DNA of 64,000 bases from positions 434,001-498,000 of the forward strand of contig CAIXZF010000035.1 of the NCBI GenBank assembly GCA_903923925.1, written 5' to 3'. The notes below the pieces were generated by a model, which did not search any database, was not told the origin of the DNA, and was given only the letters and a program-made list of their open reading frames with translations. Within the stretch, counting starts at the first letter, position 1, and the number at the start of each line of letters is the position of its first letter. Shown here one piece after another: positions 46,601-55,091 of this stretch. This stretch comes from an uncultured Bacteroidales bacterium. Lineage in GTDB: Bacteria > Bacteroidota > Bacteroidia > Bacteroidales > CAIXZF01. Both the position numbers and the translations under genes were made by a program.

Positions 46601-46888
46601 GGCGGAGGTAATTCGATTGATGGCTTAGCCATTCTAAAGCATTTTGTAGCTGTACAGTATTTGCATGACCTGTTTTTAAAGGCAGGCGATCTCAATGGAG
46701 ATAATACGCTGAATTCTACAGACGCATTGCTGGATTTGAAACGTTTTGTGGGAATGATAACTTCATTCCCGATTGGTTCTGACTGGATTTTTGAAGAAGA
46801 CACCATCACAATAACAGGAAACGCCCCTGTTGTTTATGATTTTAAAGGATTATGCAGGGGAGATGTTAATGGTTCATTTATTCCGTAA
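43688..46888 (+). CDS. Large secreted protein with GEVED, choice-of-anchor L and dockerin-like modules
   Basis: 1066 residues with a signal peptide (ending near INAQ). Order of parts: an N-terminal propeller-like region (about 110-310), a CARDB-like beta-sandwich (about 315-415), a GEVED domain (about 419-550, with WIDWNQDGDF and the closing GETEDYTV), another CARDB-like part, a choice-of-anchor L domain (about 670-905, with YVFGSEEYPEYVN), a carboxypeptidase-regulatory-like beta domain (about 909-970) and calcium-loop segments AGDLNGDNTLNSTDALLDL near 997 and GDVNGS at the end, like a dockerin type I repeat pair. There is no T9SS tail. The protein is probably a surface or matrix adhesin. Confidence 0.8.
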   Translation: MKLKITTIIYLFVSIFFLGTINAQTDAIKEASKLGVMKRASITAVQKKLALKNTVKAGIPITKTTTPKLKATAKSSLIHGRTFYGYNAYQNSSAIPHGPVRFNSSSPNIVTSLANQGLDSFINGSSWANGQWYATEHNTNLFVTVDTSTGNRTVLGALGIEMNGLAYDWTTSVMYAIGTDGYTSNLYSINMNTYAVNYIGIASTNYLVGLGCDLNGNLYSVDIESDEFVAVDKTNPSTVALGPLGFDANYTQEIEFDNSTNTMYYAAFNIDDFSGELYTVNLLNGSLSLIGSFDGGMELTGLCIPNQFYSHDIGASGISHPGSGPGLGNNEEISVDLYNAGFSDENDVPIYYSVNNGPVVSEVVSGSFPSSASITYDFDQKADLSVPNVYYSIKVWVGLPGDQNSDNDTLTIVVYNGMEYCTSGSQICYDYISQVLFGTISNSSNCTVNGYADYTTQSASISYGQTANITVINGQSGSYGMCGIWIDWNQDGDFANDAQVIAFTNGDQFDASVNVPNNALPGITRMRIKISSSDYPTPCNFTYNGETEDYTVVVTGQPVQNDVGISQILSPLIVNTLPFTYTPEVEIANYGSLNQSSVSVSYSVDNGTPVTETFSGNLNSGSVISYMFNQSVSFSNCGNHSLTYYTSLPADEVNSNDTLKNTVIASMYLTIAAATNVQQLVNSILPGNGITISNISFTGDSVAIGTFDAKCSTLGLDSGLVLASGYVTTALGPNTSSSAGSDLGLNGDLQLTALSGMQTYDAAVLEFDIVPQYDTIQFRYVFGSEEYPEYVNQYNDVFAFFVNGPKPGGSSYVNANIALVPGTTDVPVSINTINNGISDNGPCQNCEYYITNLSNELELDAYTTVLTASFIAIPGASYHLKIAIADALDHVYDSDVFLEKGSFSSPSGNVSLSGQVEYDNNAETKLPNVIVKLKQNGIQVAQTTTNAYGNYEFSNLAPGTYNIEAESNAPWGGGNSIDGLAILKHFVAVQYLHDLFLKAGDLNGDNTLNSTDALLDLKRFVGMITSFPIGSDWIFEEDTITITGNAPVVYDFKGLCRGDVNGSFIP

Positions 46889-46897
46889 AAAATAAAC

Positions 46898-47212
46898 TCA
46901 GTTATTAGGTGCGCCATTATCAATCCAGCATACGATCTTGTTTCTTTCAGCATCAGACATTGAACTGCCTTTTGGCATTGAACCACTCACAATGACACTC
47001 CTGATTGAACTTTTCGCTCCATTAACCTGCGAATAGGAAGAGTAATTTGAATGACATCCGGAGCAATAACTTGCTATTAATGGAGTAACATCATTTTTAT
47101 ATGAATTAGCTGATCCAGTGCAAGTTGGTGTGTAAGGTGATCCTGTATTGTCTTTTTTACATTGAGTAAACAGCCCTATACAGAGAATAGTCAGAACAAG
47201 TATTTTTTTCAT
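46898..47212 (-). CDS. Mono-haem c-type cytochrome-like lipoprotein
   Basis: About 104 residues from the ATG at 47212 (MKKILVLTILCIGLFTQC). The lipobox cysteine is followed by a short mature protein with one CSGCH haem-attachment motif and a possible axial methionine in GSMPKG. This pattern fits the small c-type cytochrome domain often found in Bacteroidota outer-membrane proteins. It is convergent with the large secreted protein gene, with a 9-bp gap. Confidence 0.78.
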   Translation of the reverse strand: MKKILVLTILCIGLFTQCKKDNTGSPYTPTCTGSANSYKNDVTPLIASYCSGCHSNYSSYSQVNGAKSSIRSVIVSGSMPKGSSMSDAERNKIVCWIDNGAPNN

Positions 47213-47313
47213 ATTTATGTATTTTAATACCACATAACGGAATAAGAATTCCAGTAGTATTCAAAGTTTAAAATTTCAATAAAAATTAGTATTCTTGCAG
47301 TTCAAATATTTAA

Positions 47314-48786
47314 ATGATGAAAAAGAGACTTTTACCATTGCTTGTTCTTCTAATTGTCAGCATTTCTGACCTAAAATCCCAAACTTACGACGGGTATACA
47401 CTTTATGCAACAATGAATGGCGTTAAAGCTTATTTAATTGACATGACGGGAAATACATACCACACGTGGACTTTCGGAACGAATTTTAAAACCGGGTATT
47501 CAACGTATATGTTGCCAGGCGGAACGCTATTAAGGTCTGTTGCCCGAATGGGAAATTCATTCAATGGAGGCCCTATTTGTGGTGAAGTTCAAAAGGTTGA
47601 TTATAATGGAACTGTTTTATGGGATTATGTGTATTCAACAACTGGTTATTGTACACACCATGATATATGTGCAATGCCGAACGGGAATGTGCTGCTTATT
47701 GCATATGAGCGAAAAACAGCAGCCCAGTTAACTCAGGCTGGAGGCTCCGCCAGTTACGAAATATGGCCGGATAAAATAGTAGAAGTTCAGCCAACAGGAG
47801 CCACAACTGGCAATGTGGTATGGGAATGGCATGCCTGGGATCATCTGTGTCAGAATTACAATGCCGCAAAAGATAATTATGTAACATCAATTGTGCAGCA
47901 CCCTGAACTGCTTAATATTAACTATAATACAGCCAAAGACTGGATGCACATGAATGGGGTCGATTACAATGCAGAACTTGATCAGATTGCCTTCAGTTCC
48001 CATACATTAAATGAAATCTATGTGATAGACCATAGCACTACTACCGCTGAAGCTGCTTCACATTCCGGAGGCAATTCCGGGAAAGGTGGCGATATACTTT
48101 ACCGCTGGGGTAATCCAGCCGCTTATGGTGCATCTGGTGCAACAATTTTCAATGTAGTGCACGATGCCCATTGGGTGAGCGCAGATAATCCGCATTTCCC
48201 TAATTATTTGACGGGTTTTAATAATAAAGGAGGAGCTGGCGGAAAAACATGCGTGGATATTATTGAGCCACCTTATGACGGTTCGAACTACCTTCTGACT
48301 TTAGGATCTTCATATGCGCCAACCACTTATACCTGGCGCACAACCTATTCCGGTGCTTTTACACCCGACAACGGGAATTCACAACAGTTACCGAATGGGA
48401 ATACTCTTGTTTGTGTCGGTATGTCTGGCTACATTTATGAAGTCGATTACAATCAAACAGTGGTCTGGTCCAAAACAATCGGAGGTGTACTGGTTCATGC
48501 TTATCGATATCCCTACGATTATATTACTGGTGTTGAGGATAATACAGTCAATACAGTTGATTTAAGTTTTTATCCAAATCCTACATCGGGTCTTGTAAGA
48601 TTAAATGGTGCTGTAACGAATAAAAGTTTTGTAATTAGTGTTTTTGATTCTTTTGGAAATAATGTCCTGAAAGGATCTGACCTCACAACAATTGACCTTT
48701 CGGGCTTAAGTAACGGAGTCTACATGTTTTCTGTTAAATCAGGAGATTCTGAAATATTGACAAAAAAAATTACTTTAATTAAGTAG
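47314..48786 (+). CDS. Arylsulfotransferase-like secreted protein with T9SS tail (paralogue 1)
   Basis: 490 residues with a signal peptide (ending near LKSQ). Motifs shared with the two paralogues at 50728 and 59040: THHDICAMPNGN, DWMHMNGVDYN with IDHSTTT, GGDILYRWGNP and HDAHWV. These fit the arylsulfate sulfotransferase (ASST) family, in which an active-site histidine carries the sulfuryl group between phenolic compounds. The residues that match the E. coli enzyme's catalytic histidines were not verified. The C-terminus (SFYPNPTSGLVRL to KKITLIK) is a T9SS sorting domain. A hairpin at 48800-48826 follows. Confidence 0.75.
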   Translation: MMKKRLLPLLVLLIVSISDLKSQTYDGYTLYATMNGVKAYLIDMTGNTYHTWTFGTNFKTGYSTYMLPGGTLLRSVARMGNSFNGGPICGEVQKVDYNGTVLWDYVYSTTGYCTHHDICAMPNGNVLLIAYERKTAAQLTQAGGSASYEIWPDKIVEVQPTGATTGNVVWEWHAWDHLCQNYNAAKDNYVTSIVQHPELLNINYNTAKDWMHMNGVDYNAELDQIAFSSHTLNEIYVIDHSTTTAEAASHSGGNSGKGGDILYRWGNPAAYGASGATIFNVVHDAHWVSADNPHFPNYLTGFNNKGGAGGKTCVDIIEPPYDGSNYLLTLGSSYAPTTYTWRTTYSGAFTPDNGNSQQLPNGNTLVCVGMSGYIYEVDYNQTVVWSKTIGGVLVHAYRYPYDYITGVEDNTVNTVDLSFYPNPTSGLVRLNGAVTNKSFVISVFDSFGNNVLKGSDLTTIDLSGLSNGVYMFSVKSGDSEILTKKITLIK

Positions 48787-48799
48787 TTTTTGCCCTGTC

Positions 48800-48829
48800 A
48801 GCTTATTTCACCTGTTGAAATAAGCTTTC
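48800..48829 (+). terminator. Terminator-like hairpin after sulfotransferase paralogue 1
   Basis: A perfect 11-bp stem (AGCTTATTTCA with TGAAATAAGCT) and a 5-nt loop, followed by TTCT. The T-tract is short, so termination may be partial. It separates paralogue 1 from the downstream cluster. Confidence 0.55.
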
Positions 48830-49011
48830 TACTGATCCATATTATCCTTCTGTTGATTTCTTTTGGAGATAACATTCATGTTATACTAATATTGTTAACA
48901 ATACTCTTAAGCATGTTTCGATAATTGAATTTTCGAACTAACTAAGGGTGATGGTATTATAATGTGTATAATTTATTGAAGAATAATGATGAACATTCTA
49001 ATAATTGGATT

Positions 49012-50652
49012 ATGAAAATACTAACGTTCAAAGCTTTAGAAAAAAAATGCATTATCATCATTGGAGTTTTATTAATTCAAAACGTTTCTAACTGTCAGAA
49101 CTTCAATATTAACCAGACATTATCAGACGGAGCTCAACGTAACACTATTGCTTTTGATGGATTGGCCTTTCTGACAGGGAATTTCTGTGCATGTTCGTTT
49201 ATCCCGCCAGGTAAAGTTGCTGATTACTTTGGATTTCAGTTCCTTCGCGATAATGATCCGACTCATATGGGGCACAATACGGATTTCCTGACTGTAATAG
49301 CTAACAATTTACTCTTTGTCTTAGACAGTGCTCAACGAGAGCAAATGATAGCGTTGGCTCAAACGCAGGTCCCCCTGATCAATCAATATGGTAAATTGAG
49401 ATTTCCATTAATTGATGCTTTTGTGCGAATGCGCGACAATACAATGCCTGTGGGAAGTATAGGGCTTAACAAAGAAATTGTAAAATGTTATTCATCTGAT
49501 TTATACAGACTTGATGGAATTATTAGCTTACAACGAGCTCAATTATACGCTGGAATTATTAATTCACTGAGTTTACAACAAAGACAATATCTCGACAGCG
49601 TTTCGGGGCTTGGAATGCAGAATATGCCTGTGTTGCCGGATCAGATTGATAAAACTATAATGAGTCATAACGCTTATGTTGCGGTAATGTCTTATGCTGG
49701 CGATATTTTCGCCTGGTATGCAGGTAACATAGCTGCTGATGTATATTTTTGCCCTGAAAGGCAGGGAAATTATTTTGGTGGATTTTATATTAAAGATGCT
49801 CCAGCAATGGGGAATGCCGGTTACTCTATTGATACAAATCTCACTCAGAACGGGGGAGTCAACTTTTTGGCTGCACTCACCACTTCTCAAGCTTTACAGG
49901 TCACGGAATTGGTTGATACACAGCGAACAGCTCTGTATTCAATTGTTGACAGAAGAACAGACATTTCGTCCTTATTATGCAATTACATTTCAAATGTTCC
50001 AGTAGACACTTCCGAAATTTTAAATTTATCAGAGATTTATGGTGAGCTGGATGGTGAAATATCATACTATTACGCAACTCACTTTTCATACGTTAACTGG
50101 ACTTTAAGCACTTCACAAAGAATGGAACTGGATAGTATACGCAATCTTGATGACTATCCTTGTACTGGTGCTTACCTCTATTCTGATCCAATTGGTGCCC
50201 CGGATATTAGTGGACAGGGAACTATTGCTTTGACTCTTAACTTCAATTCGAACTGGTCTGGTGGTCCATTACTTGTTTCTGCAGAAAATTGTGCAGGTGC
50301 TTCTACTCCAAGAGATTTGAAGTTAAAAAAACAGACGCGCTTCTCTGGGATACAGAATAGACCTGATAATACAGGCTTCCAGATGTTCGAGCCAGAATTC
50401 AAAAATTCAGTTGTTCAATTATCGATTTATCCAAATCCTGCCATGGAAATTCTTAAGGTTGATTTTTCTGAGAATATTACGGCGGATGCATACATCACCA
50501 TTTCAAACCTTTATGCTCAGATTCTTTATTCTGAAAAGTTAAATTCAAGAAATGAAATTGAGATTAATCTAATGAATAGGAAACCAGGAATTTATGAAAT
50601 ACAGTTGTATTCTGATAATGAGTATTCTTCTAAGAAATTTATTATCAAGTAA
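49012..50652 (+). CDS. Conserved secreted protein of unknown function with T9SS tail
   Basis: About 546 residues from the ATG at 49012 (MKILTFKALEKK), which gives a signal peptide ending near VSNCQ. A GTG 48 bp upstream is also in frame. The body has a striking conserved-looking block (PPGKVADYFGFQFLRDNDP, then MGHNTDFL) and several LTxxQ-like helices (LTTSQALQVTELVDTQRTAL, LSTSQRMELD). A second block is MSYAGDIFAWYAGN followed by DVYFCPERQGNYFGGFYIKD. No known function was recognised. The C-terminal ~75 residues (LSIYPNPAMEILKVDF) are a T9SS sorting domain. The gene is followed by the sulfotransferase gene after 75 bp. Confidence 0.7.
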   Translation: MKILTFKALEKKCIIIIGVLLIQNVSNCQNFNINQTLSDGAQRNTIAFDGLAFLTGNFCACSFIPPGKVADYFGFQFLRDNDPTHMGHNTDFLTVIANNLLFVLDSAQREQMIALAQTQVPLINQYGKLRFPLIDAFVRMRDNTMPVGSIGLNKEIVKCYSSDLYRLDGIISLQRAQLYAGIINSLSLQQRQYLDSVSGLGMQNMPVLPDQIDKTIMSHNAYVAVMSYAGDIFAWYAGNIAADVYFCPERQGNYFGGFYIKDAPAMGNAGYSIDTNLTQNGGVNFLAALTTSQALQVTELVDTQRTALYSIVDRRTDISSLLCNYISNVPVDTSEILNLSEIYGELDGEISYYYATHFSYVNWTLSTSQRMELDSIRNLDDYPCTGAYLYSDPIGAPDISGQGTIALTLNFNSNWSGGPLLVSAENCAGASTPRDLKLKKQTRFSGIQNRPDNTGFQMFEPEFKNSVVQLSIYPNPAMEILKVDFSENITADAYITISNLYAQILYSEKLNSRNEIEINLMNRKPGIYEIQLYSDNEYSSKKFIIK

Positions 50653-50727
50653 TTCATTTTTGAAAGCGTTTATCGAATATCCCTTTTCAGAAAAAAAATA
50701 GTTAATAATTAAGTAAAAGTTGAGCAT

Positions 50728-52521
50728 ATGAAAAAAATAATCGGAATTTCCTGTCTGATACTTTTTGTAGTAAGTATCCATGCTCAGGAGTGTTTTATGG
50801 TACCAACTGAAACAAGGTACTGGGATGCAACAAATGCTTATAATGGTTATACCCTTTTTGGAACCAGAGGGTTATCCTACCTGGTTGATATGGAGGGACA
50901 TGTAGTTCATAAATGGTTGATTGGTACAAATCCAAGGTTTACTCCTGGTGGAACCATTCTTGATGCGGTAGGTGGAAATCCGAGTAATCAGAATACCTGG
51001 CGTGAACTCGACTGGGATGGGAATATTGTTTGGCAATATTCAGAAACGCGCTCAGGTTACTATCCTCATCATGATTTTGAAAAGATCTTTAATCCTAAAC
51101 TAGGAGACTCAACGTTTATTTATATTGCCAATAAAGATCTGACATCTCAACAGTGTTTGAATGCTGGCTGCGATCCGTCGCATACTTATACCGGATCTCA
51201 AATGGATGTTATTGTTGAAGTTGACATGCAGGGGAATGTTATCTGGGAATGGTCGTTCTTTGATCATGTGGTTCAGGATATTAATCCGGCATTGCCAACA
51301 TATGGCATAATTGCGAATACCCCTGGTAAAATTGATTTGAATATTCAGGGAAATCCCGTCAGGAGTGATTGGCTGCATTGCAATTCACTTGATTACAATG
51401 AAGATCTCGACCTGATAGTTGTTAACTCTGTTCACGGGGAATTTTATGTTGTTGATCATGGCAATACTTTTATTGCGAATCAGCCGGCAAATAGTATTGC
51501 TCTGGCAGCAACAAGCGCAGGGGATTTTCTATACAGGTTCGGTGATCCTGCGAAATATGACAAAGGTGATCCACCTTCAGTGATTGAGAATTGGGAGAAA
51601 GCAACAGCAGGTCACAAGCAAATAGGAGGGGCTCATAATATACAGTGGATTAAACCAGGCCTGCCTGGGGCTGGAAACTTCCTGGTTTTTAATAATGCGG
51701 AAAATCTCTTTGAACTTACACCACAATCCTATATAGTAGAAATTAATCCATATCTCAATTCTGCAGGGGTTAACACAGGGATATTTGTAAATCCACCTGA
51801 TGCCGGGTATGTAACTGTTCCTTCACCAAATCAGAATCTTATGAAGGAAAATAAAAAAGTTTCCAAACAAATAGTATGGACATATTCAAGTAAAAACAAC
51901 ACTACTTTTTACAGTACAATTGGTTCAAGTGCTCAACGTCTGCCCAATGGAAATACAATGGTTTGCTCTATGAATGATGGTCACTTTTTTGAAATAAAAC
52001 CCAGTGATACTTCATTAGTATGGGAATATATTAACCCTGTCACCCGCGATGGGGTGAAGAAAATTAAAGTTGATAATTACCCTACCTACAATGGAGTATT
52101 CAGGGCATACAGGTATGCAGCTACTCATCCTGCACTAGCAGGTCATGATCTTACTCCGGGGAATACAATTACAGCTAGTGTCCCGAATTATTATATTCCA
52201 TCTGATCTTACCTTTATAAAAGAAAATGAACCAGAGCCTTTGCCTCAGAGTATTCTGAATCAGAATTACCCAAATCCTTTTTCAGGCAGTACACAGATCC
52301 AATTTGAAATTTCTGAGTCAAAACTTATTATAATAGAAATCTGTGATTTTTCAGGTAATAAAGTAAAAACATTGATGAGTAAAACCTATCCCAAAGGGAA
52401 ATATTCATTGACATGGGACGGTACAAACGACAGTGGAACTAAAGTAGCAACAGGTGTTTACTTTTATATACTGACAGCTGATAACCAAAGAATTGCAAAG
52501 AAAATGATTCATTTTAGGTAA
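50728..52521 (+). CDS. Arylsulfotransferase-like secreted protein with T9SS tail (paralogue 2)
   Basis: 597 residues with a signal peptide (ending near IHAQ). It carries the shared motifs in diverged form: YYPHHDFEKI, DWLHCNSLDYN, GDFLYRFGDP and GAHNIQWI. Compared with paralogues 1 and 3 it has about 50-100 extra residues in the middle. The tail (NQNYPNPFSGSTQI to KMIHFR) is the FlgD-like type of T9SS sorting domain, different from the tail of paralogue 1. The next gene, the chimeric kinase/LytTR, starts 13 bp later. Confidence 0.75.
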   Translation: MKKIIGISCLILFVVSIHAQECFMVPTETRYWDATNAYNGYTLFGTRGLSYLVDMEGHVVHKWLIGTNPRFTPGGTILDAVGGNPSNQNTWRELDWDGNIVWQYSETRSGYYPHHDFEKIFNPKLGDSTFIYIANKDLTSQQCLNAGCDPSHTYTGSQMDVIVEVDMQGNVIWEWSFFDHVVQDINPALPTYGIIANTPGKIDLNIQGNPVRSDWLHCNSLDYNEDLDLIVVNSVHGEFYVVDHGNTFIANQPANSIALAATSAGDFLYRFGDPAKYDKGDPPSVIENWEKATAGHKQIGGAHNIQWIKPGLPGAGNFLVFNNAENLFELTPQSYIVEINPYLNSAGVNTGIFVNPPDAGYVTVPSPNQNLMKENKKVSKQIVWTYSSKNNTTFYSTIGSSAQRLPNGNTMVCSMNDGHFFEIKPSDTSLVWEYINPVTRDGVKKIKVDNYPTYNGVFRAYRYAATHPALAGHDLTPGNTITASVPNYYIPSDLTFIKENEPEPLPQSILNQNYPNPFSGSTQIQFEISESKLIIIEICDFSGNKVKTLMSKTYPKGKYSLTWDGTNDSGTKVATGVYFYILTADNQRIAKKMIHFR

Positions 52522-52534
52522 TATTATCAGGATT

Positions 52535-53407
52535 TTGAATATCAATAATGTTTTTCGGATTCCAGAAAACATAGTGTATGTGTTTATTTGGGCAGTTGTT
52601 TTCACTTTTCCAATATTACTTTCAACAGGAGGCGACACAATAGATTGGGTCCGGACTTCAAATGAAATTATCAGGATATTGCCCTTTTTTCTGGTTTTTA
52701 TTTTGAATAATTATTTTTTTTTCAGACTATTCAAGAAAAAAAAGATTGCTCTTTATTTTCTAGTAGTTGCTATTTCAGTATTGCTGATAAGTTTTCTGGG
52801 TTCATTTAGCCATTTGATAATAAGATTCTTACATCTTCCTGAGCTTAATAATTCTCAATCTCCAATTGATGCTTTTTTTATTTTAAACAGTGTTTTTTAC
52901 AATTTAATTTTTTCCATCCTGGTTATTGGTTTAAACACTGCAATTAAAATAAATGTAAGTTGGTTTGAACACATGAAGAACTATCAGGAACTTCAGAAAG
53001 AGAATCTCAGGAATCAATTATTACTGCTAAAAAACCAGATAAGTCCTCATTTCTTTATGAATACTCTGAATAATATTCATGCCCTTATTGATTATGACAA
53101 GGAAATAGCAAAGAATTCAGTCGTTAAATTATCGAAATTAATGAGAGTTTTATTGTATGAGGTTGATAATGAATTCATATTACTCAGAAATAAAAAATTC
53201 GTAATTACTCTAATGAGATTGAAAAATCTTGAAATGCTCTTACCCAGAGAAATAATTTTACGAGTACATAGGTCGTATATTGTTAATATTCAGAATATTA
53301 CAACTATTGAAAAAAACAGGATTGTGTTTTATGAGAATATTTACATTCCTGTATCCGATCAATATAAAGAAGGTTTTAAGGAGTTTGTCAATAGAAACCT
53401 GATTTAA
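52535..53407 (+). CDS. Chimeric LytS-type histidine kinase / LytTR DNA-binding protein
   Basis: 290 residues from a TTG at 52535. The first ~150 residues have four membrane segments. The histidine box of the LytS/YehU type follows (LKNQISPHFFMNTLNNIHAL near 167-186), and the phosphoacceptor region continues to LMRVLLYEVDNEFILL. The sequence then switches to the second part of a LytTR DNA-binding domain (KKFVITLMRLKNLEMLLP, RVHRSYIVNI, IPVSDQYKEGFKEF). The kinase ATPase domain, the receiver domain and the first LytTR strands are all missing. This is best explained by one in-frame deletion between adjacent kinase and regulator genes. The frame is intact, but neither half looks complete. Confidence 0.8.
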   Translation: MNINNVFRIPENIVYVFIWAVVFTFPILLSTGGDTIDWVRTSNEIIRILPFFLVFILNNYFFFRLFKKKKIALYFLVVAISVLLISFLGSFSHLIIRFLHLPELNNSQSPIDAFFILNSVFYNLIFSILVIGLNTAIKINVSWFEHMKNYQELQKENLRNQLLLLKNQISPHFFMNTLNNIHALIDYDKEIAKNSVVKLSKLMRVLLYEVDNEFILLRNKKFVITLMRLKNLEMLLPREIILRVHRSYIVNIQNITTIEKNRIVFYENIYIPVSDQYKEGFKEFVNRNLI

Positions 53408-53445
53408 GCAATAAATATAGAAATCTAAATAATAGAAGGTTTAGT

Positions 53446-55089
53446 ATGCTAAATAAAAAAACAACTTCCTTGATAGTACTCTTGTTCCTGACATTATGCA
53501 AATTTGTGGATGGTCAGAGTTACAATGAAATTCTGGGACGCCCTACTGATTCTGCAATCACTATGAGTATCTTGTTTGATCAGCAAGCTGAGGTGTATTG
53601 GAAATATGGTACAACTTCCGGCGTATATTCTGTAACAACTAATACTTATATTGCATCAGCTGATACAACTTTAATGGTTGATTTTTCGAATCTCATGCCT
53701 GATACGAAATACTATTACAGAACCAAATACAGATTAAATGGTTCTTCCGGAGCTTTTAACACAGGTTCCGAACATTCATTTCATACTCAAAGAGCTTTGG
53801 GAAGTACATTCACATTTACTATTGAGGCAGATGAACATTTGTGTGATATTAAAGGAGTAAGGAGTTTGTTCCAGGTATGCCTGGAAAATCAGGCTTTGGA
53901 TCAGCCTGATTTCATGTTGTCCTTAGGCGATAACTTTGGTAATGATCATAATCCAACTACGATAACCTCTAACCAATTGGACTCATTGCACAAAATGTAC
54001 CGACCTTTCTTTGGAAGTATTTGCCATTCAATACCTTTATATTTGTGTTTAGGGAACCATGAGGGAGAAAATAATTATTATTTATCACAGACACCTCCTG
54101 AAAATATGGCTGTATATGCTACTCTATGGAGAAAATTTTATTATCCGAATCCACATCCGGACAGTTTTTATACCGGTAATTTAGCTGTTGAACCTTATGG
54201 TATAGGAAATCCCGAAAATTATTATGCATGGAACTGGGGCAATGCACTCTTTGTTGTAATGGATGTATACAGAAATCAATGTGATACATCACCCAAGCCA
54301 AAAAAATGGAATTGGTCACTTGGGTTTACACAATACACCTGGTTGAAAAATACTTTAGAAAATAGTAATGCACAATACAAATTTGTTTTTGCACATCACA
54401 CCCGGGGCGAAGGAAGAGGTGGTGTAACTACAGCTCCGTTTTATGAATGGGGTGGATATGAAGCTAACGGTTCAACCTGGGGTTTCAATACGAATCGGCC
54501 GGGCTGGGCTAAACCGATACATCAGCTTTTTGTGGATAATGGCGTGAATGTTTTTTTTCAGGGCCATGACCATCTTTTCGCCCATGAGGAATTAGATGGT
54601 GTAATATATCAGGAACTGCCAATGGCCGCAGATTCCACATACAAGATTGGAATGCTTGCCAATGCGAATGCTTATGTCTCTGATACTCTTGATGGTTCTG
54701 GGCATCTGAGGGTTAAAGTTTCTCCCGACTGTGTTACAGTTGACTACATTAGGGCATATCTGGCAGCTGATACAGTTAGTGGAATTCACCATAACAGGGA
54801 AGTGGCTTTTTCGTATTCCTTCGGGAATTGTCCAACTACAGGTTTAGATGAAACAGATGATAATGTTTCCGCAAAAATATTTCCTAATCCGGCAAGTAAT
54901 AGAATAACTATTGATTTATCTGATGAAAATGGAAATTTACAGGTCAATCTATTGAATATTCTGGGACAAAGATTAGTACAAACTCAATCAACGGAATTAA
55001 ATGTAAGTAGTTTTCCAAATGGGATTTACTTTTTAAGTATTGAGACATCAAAAGGAGAAATAAAAAAGAAATTGATAATCAACAGGTAA
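53446..55089 (+). CDS. Secreted metallophosphoesterase, purple acid phosphatase-like, with T9SS tail (copy A)
   Basis: 547 residues with a signal peptide (ending near VDGQ). An N-terminal fibronectin-like domain (about 25-115) precedes a calcineurin-type metallophosphoesterase core with all metal motifs: ADEH, LGDN, GNHEGE, AHHTRG and GHDH. The T9SS tail starts at KIFPNPASNRITI. Such enzymes hydrolyse phosphomonoesters or diesters outside the cell. It is directly followed (2 bp) by a homologous gene, so the two arose by tandem duplication. Confidence 0.85.
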   Translation: MLNKKTTSLIVLLFLTLCKFVDGQSYNEILGRPTDSAITMSILFDQQAEVYWKYGTTSGVYSVTTNTYIASADTTLMVDFSNLMPDTKYYYRTKYRLNGSSGAFNTGSEHSFHTQRALGSTFTFTIEADEHLCDIKGVRSLFQVCLENQALDQPDFMLSLGDNFGNDHNPTTITSNQLDSLHKMYRPFFGSICHSIPLYLCLGNHEGENNYYLSQTPPENMAVYATLWRKFYYPNPHPDSFYTGNLAVEPYGIGNPENYYAWNWGNALFVVMDVYRNQCDTSPKPKKWNWSLGFTQYTWLKNTLENSNAQYKFVFAHHTRGEGRGGVTTAPFYEWGGYEANGSTWGFNTNRPGWAKPIHQLFVDNGVNVFFQGHDHLFAHEELDGVIYQELPMAADSTYKIGMLANANAYVSDTLDGSGHLRVKVSPDCVTVDYIRAYLAADTVSGIHHNREVAFSYSFGNCPTTGLDETDDNVSAKIFPNPASNRITIDLSDENGNLQVNLLNILGQRLVQTQSTELNVSSFPNGIYFLSIETSKGEIKKKLIINR

Positions 55090-55091
55090 TT

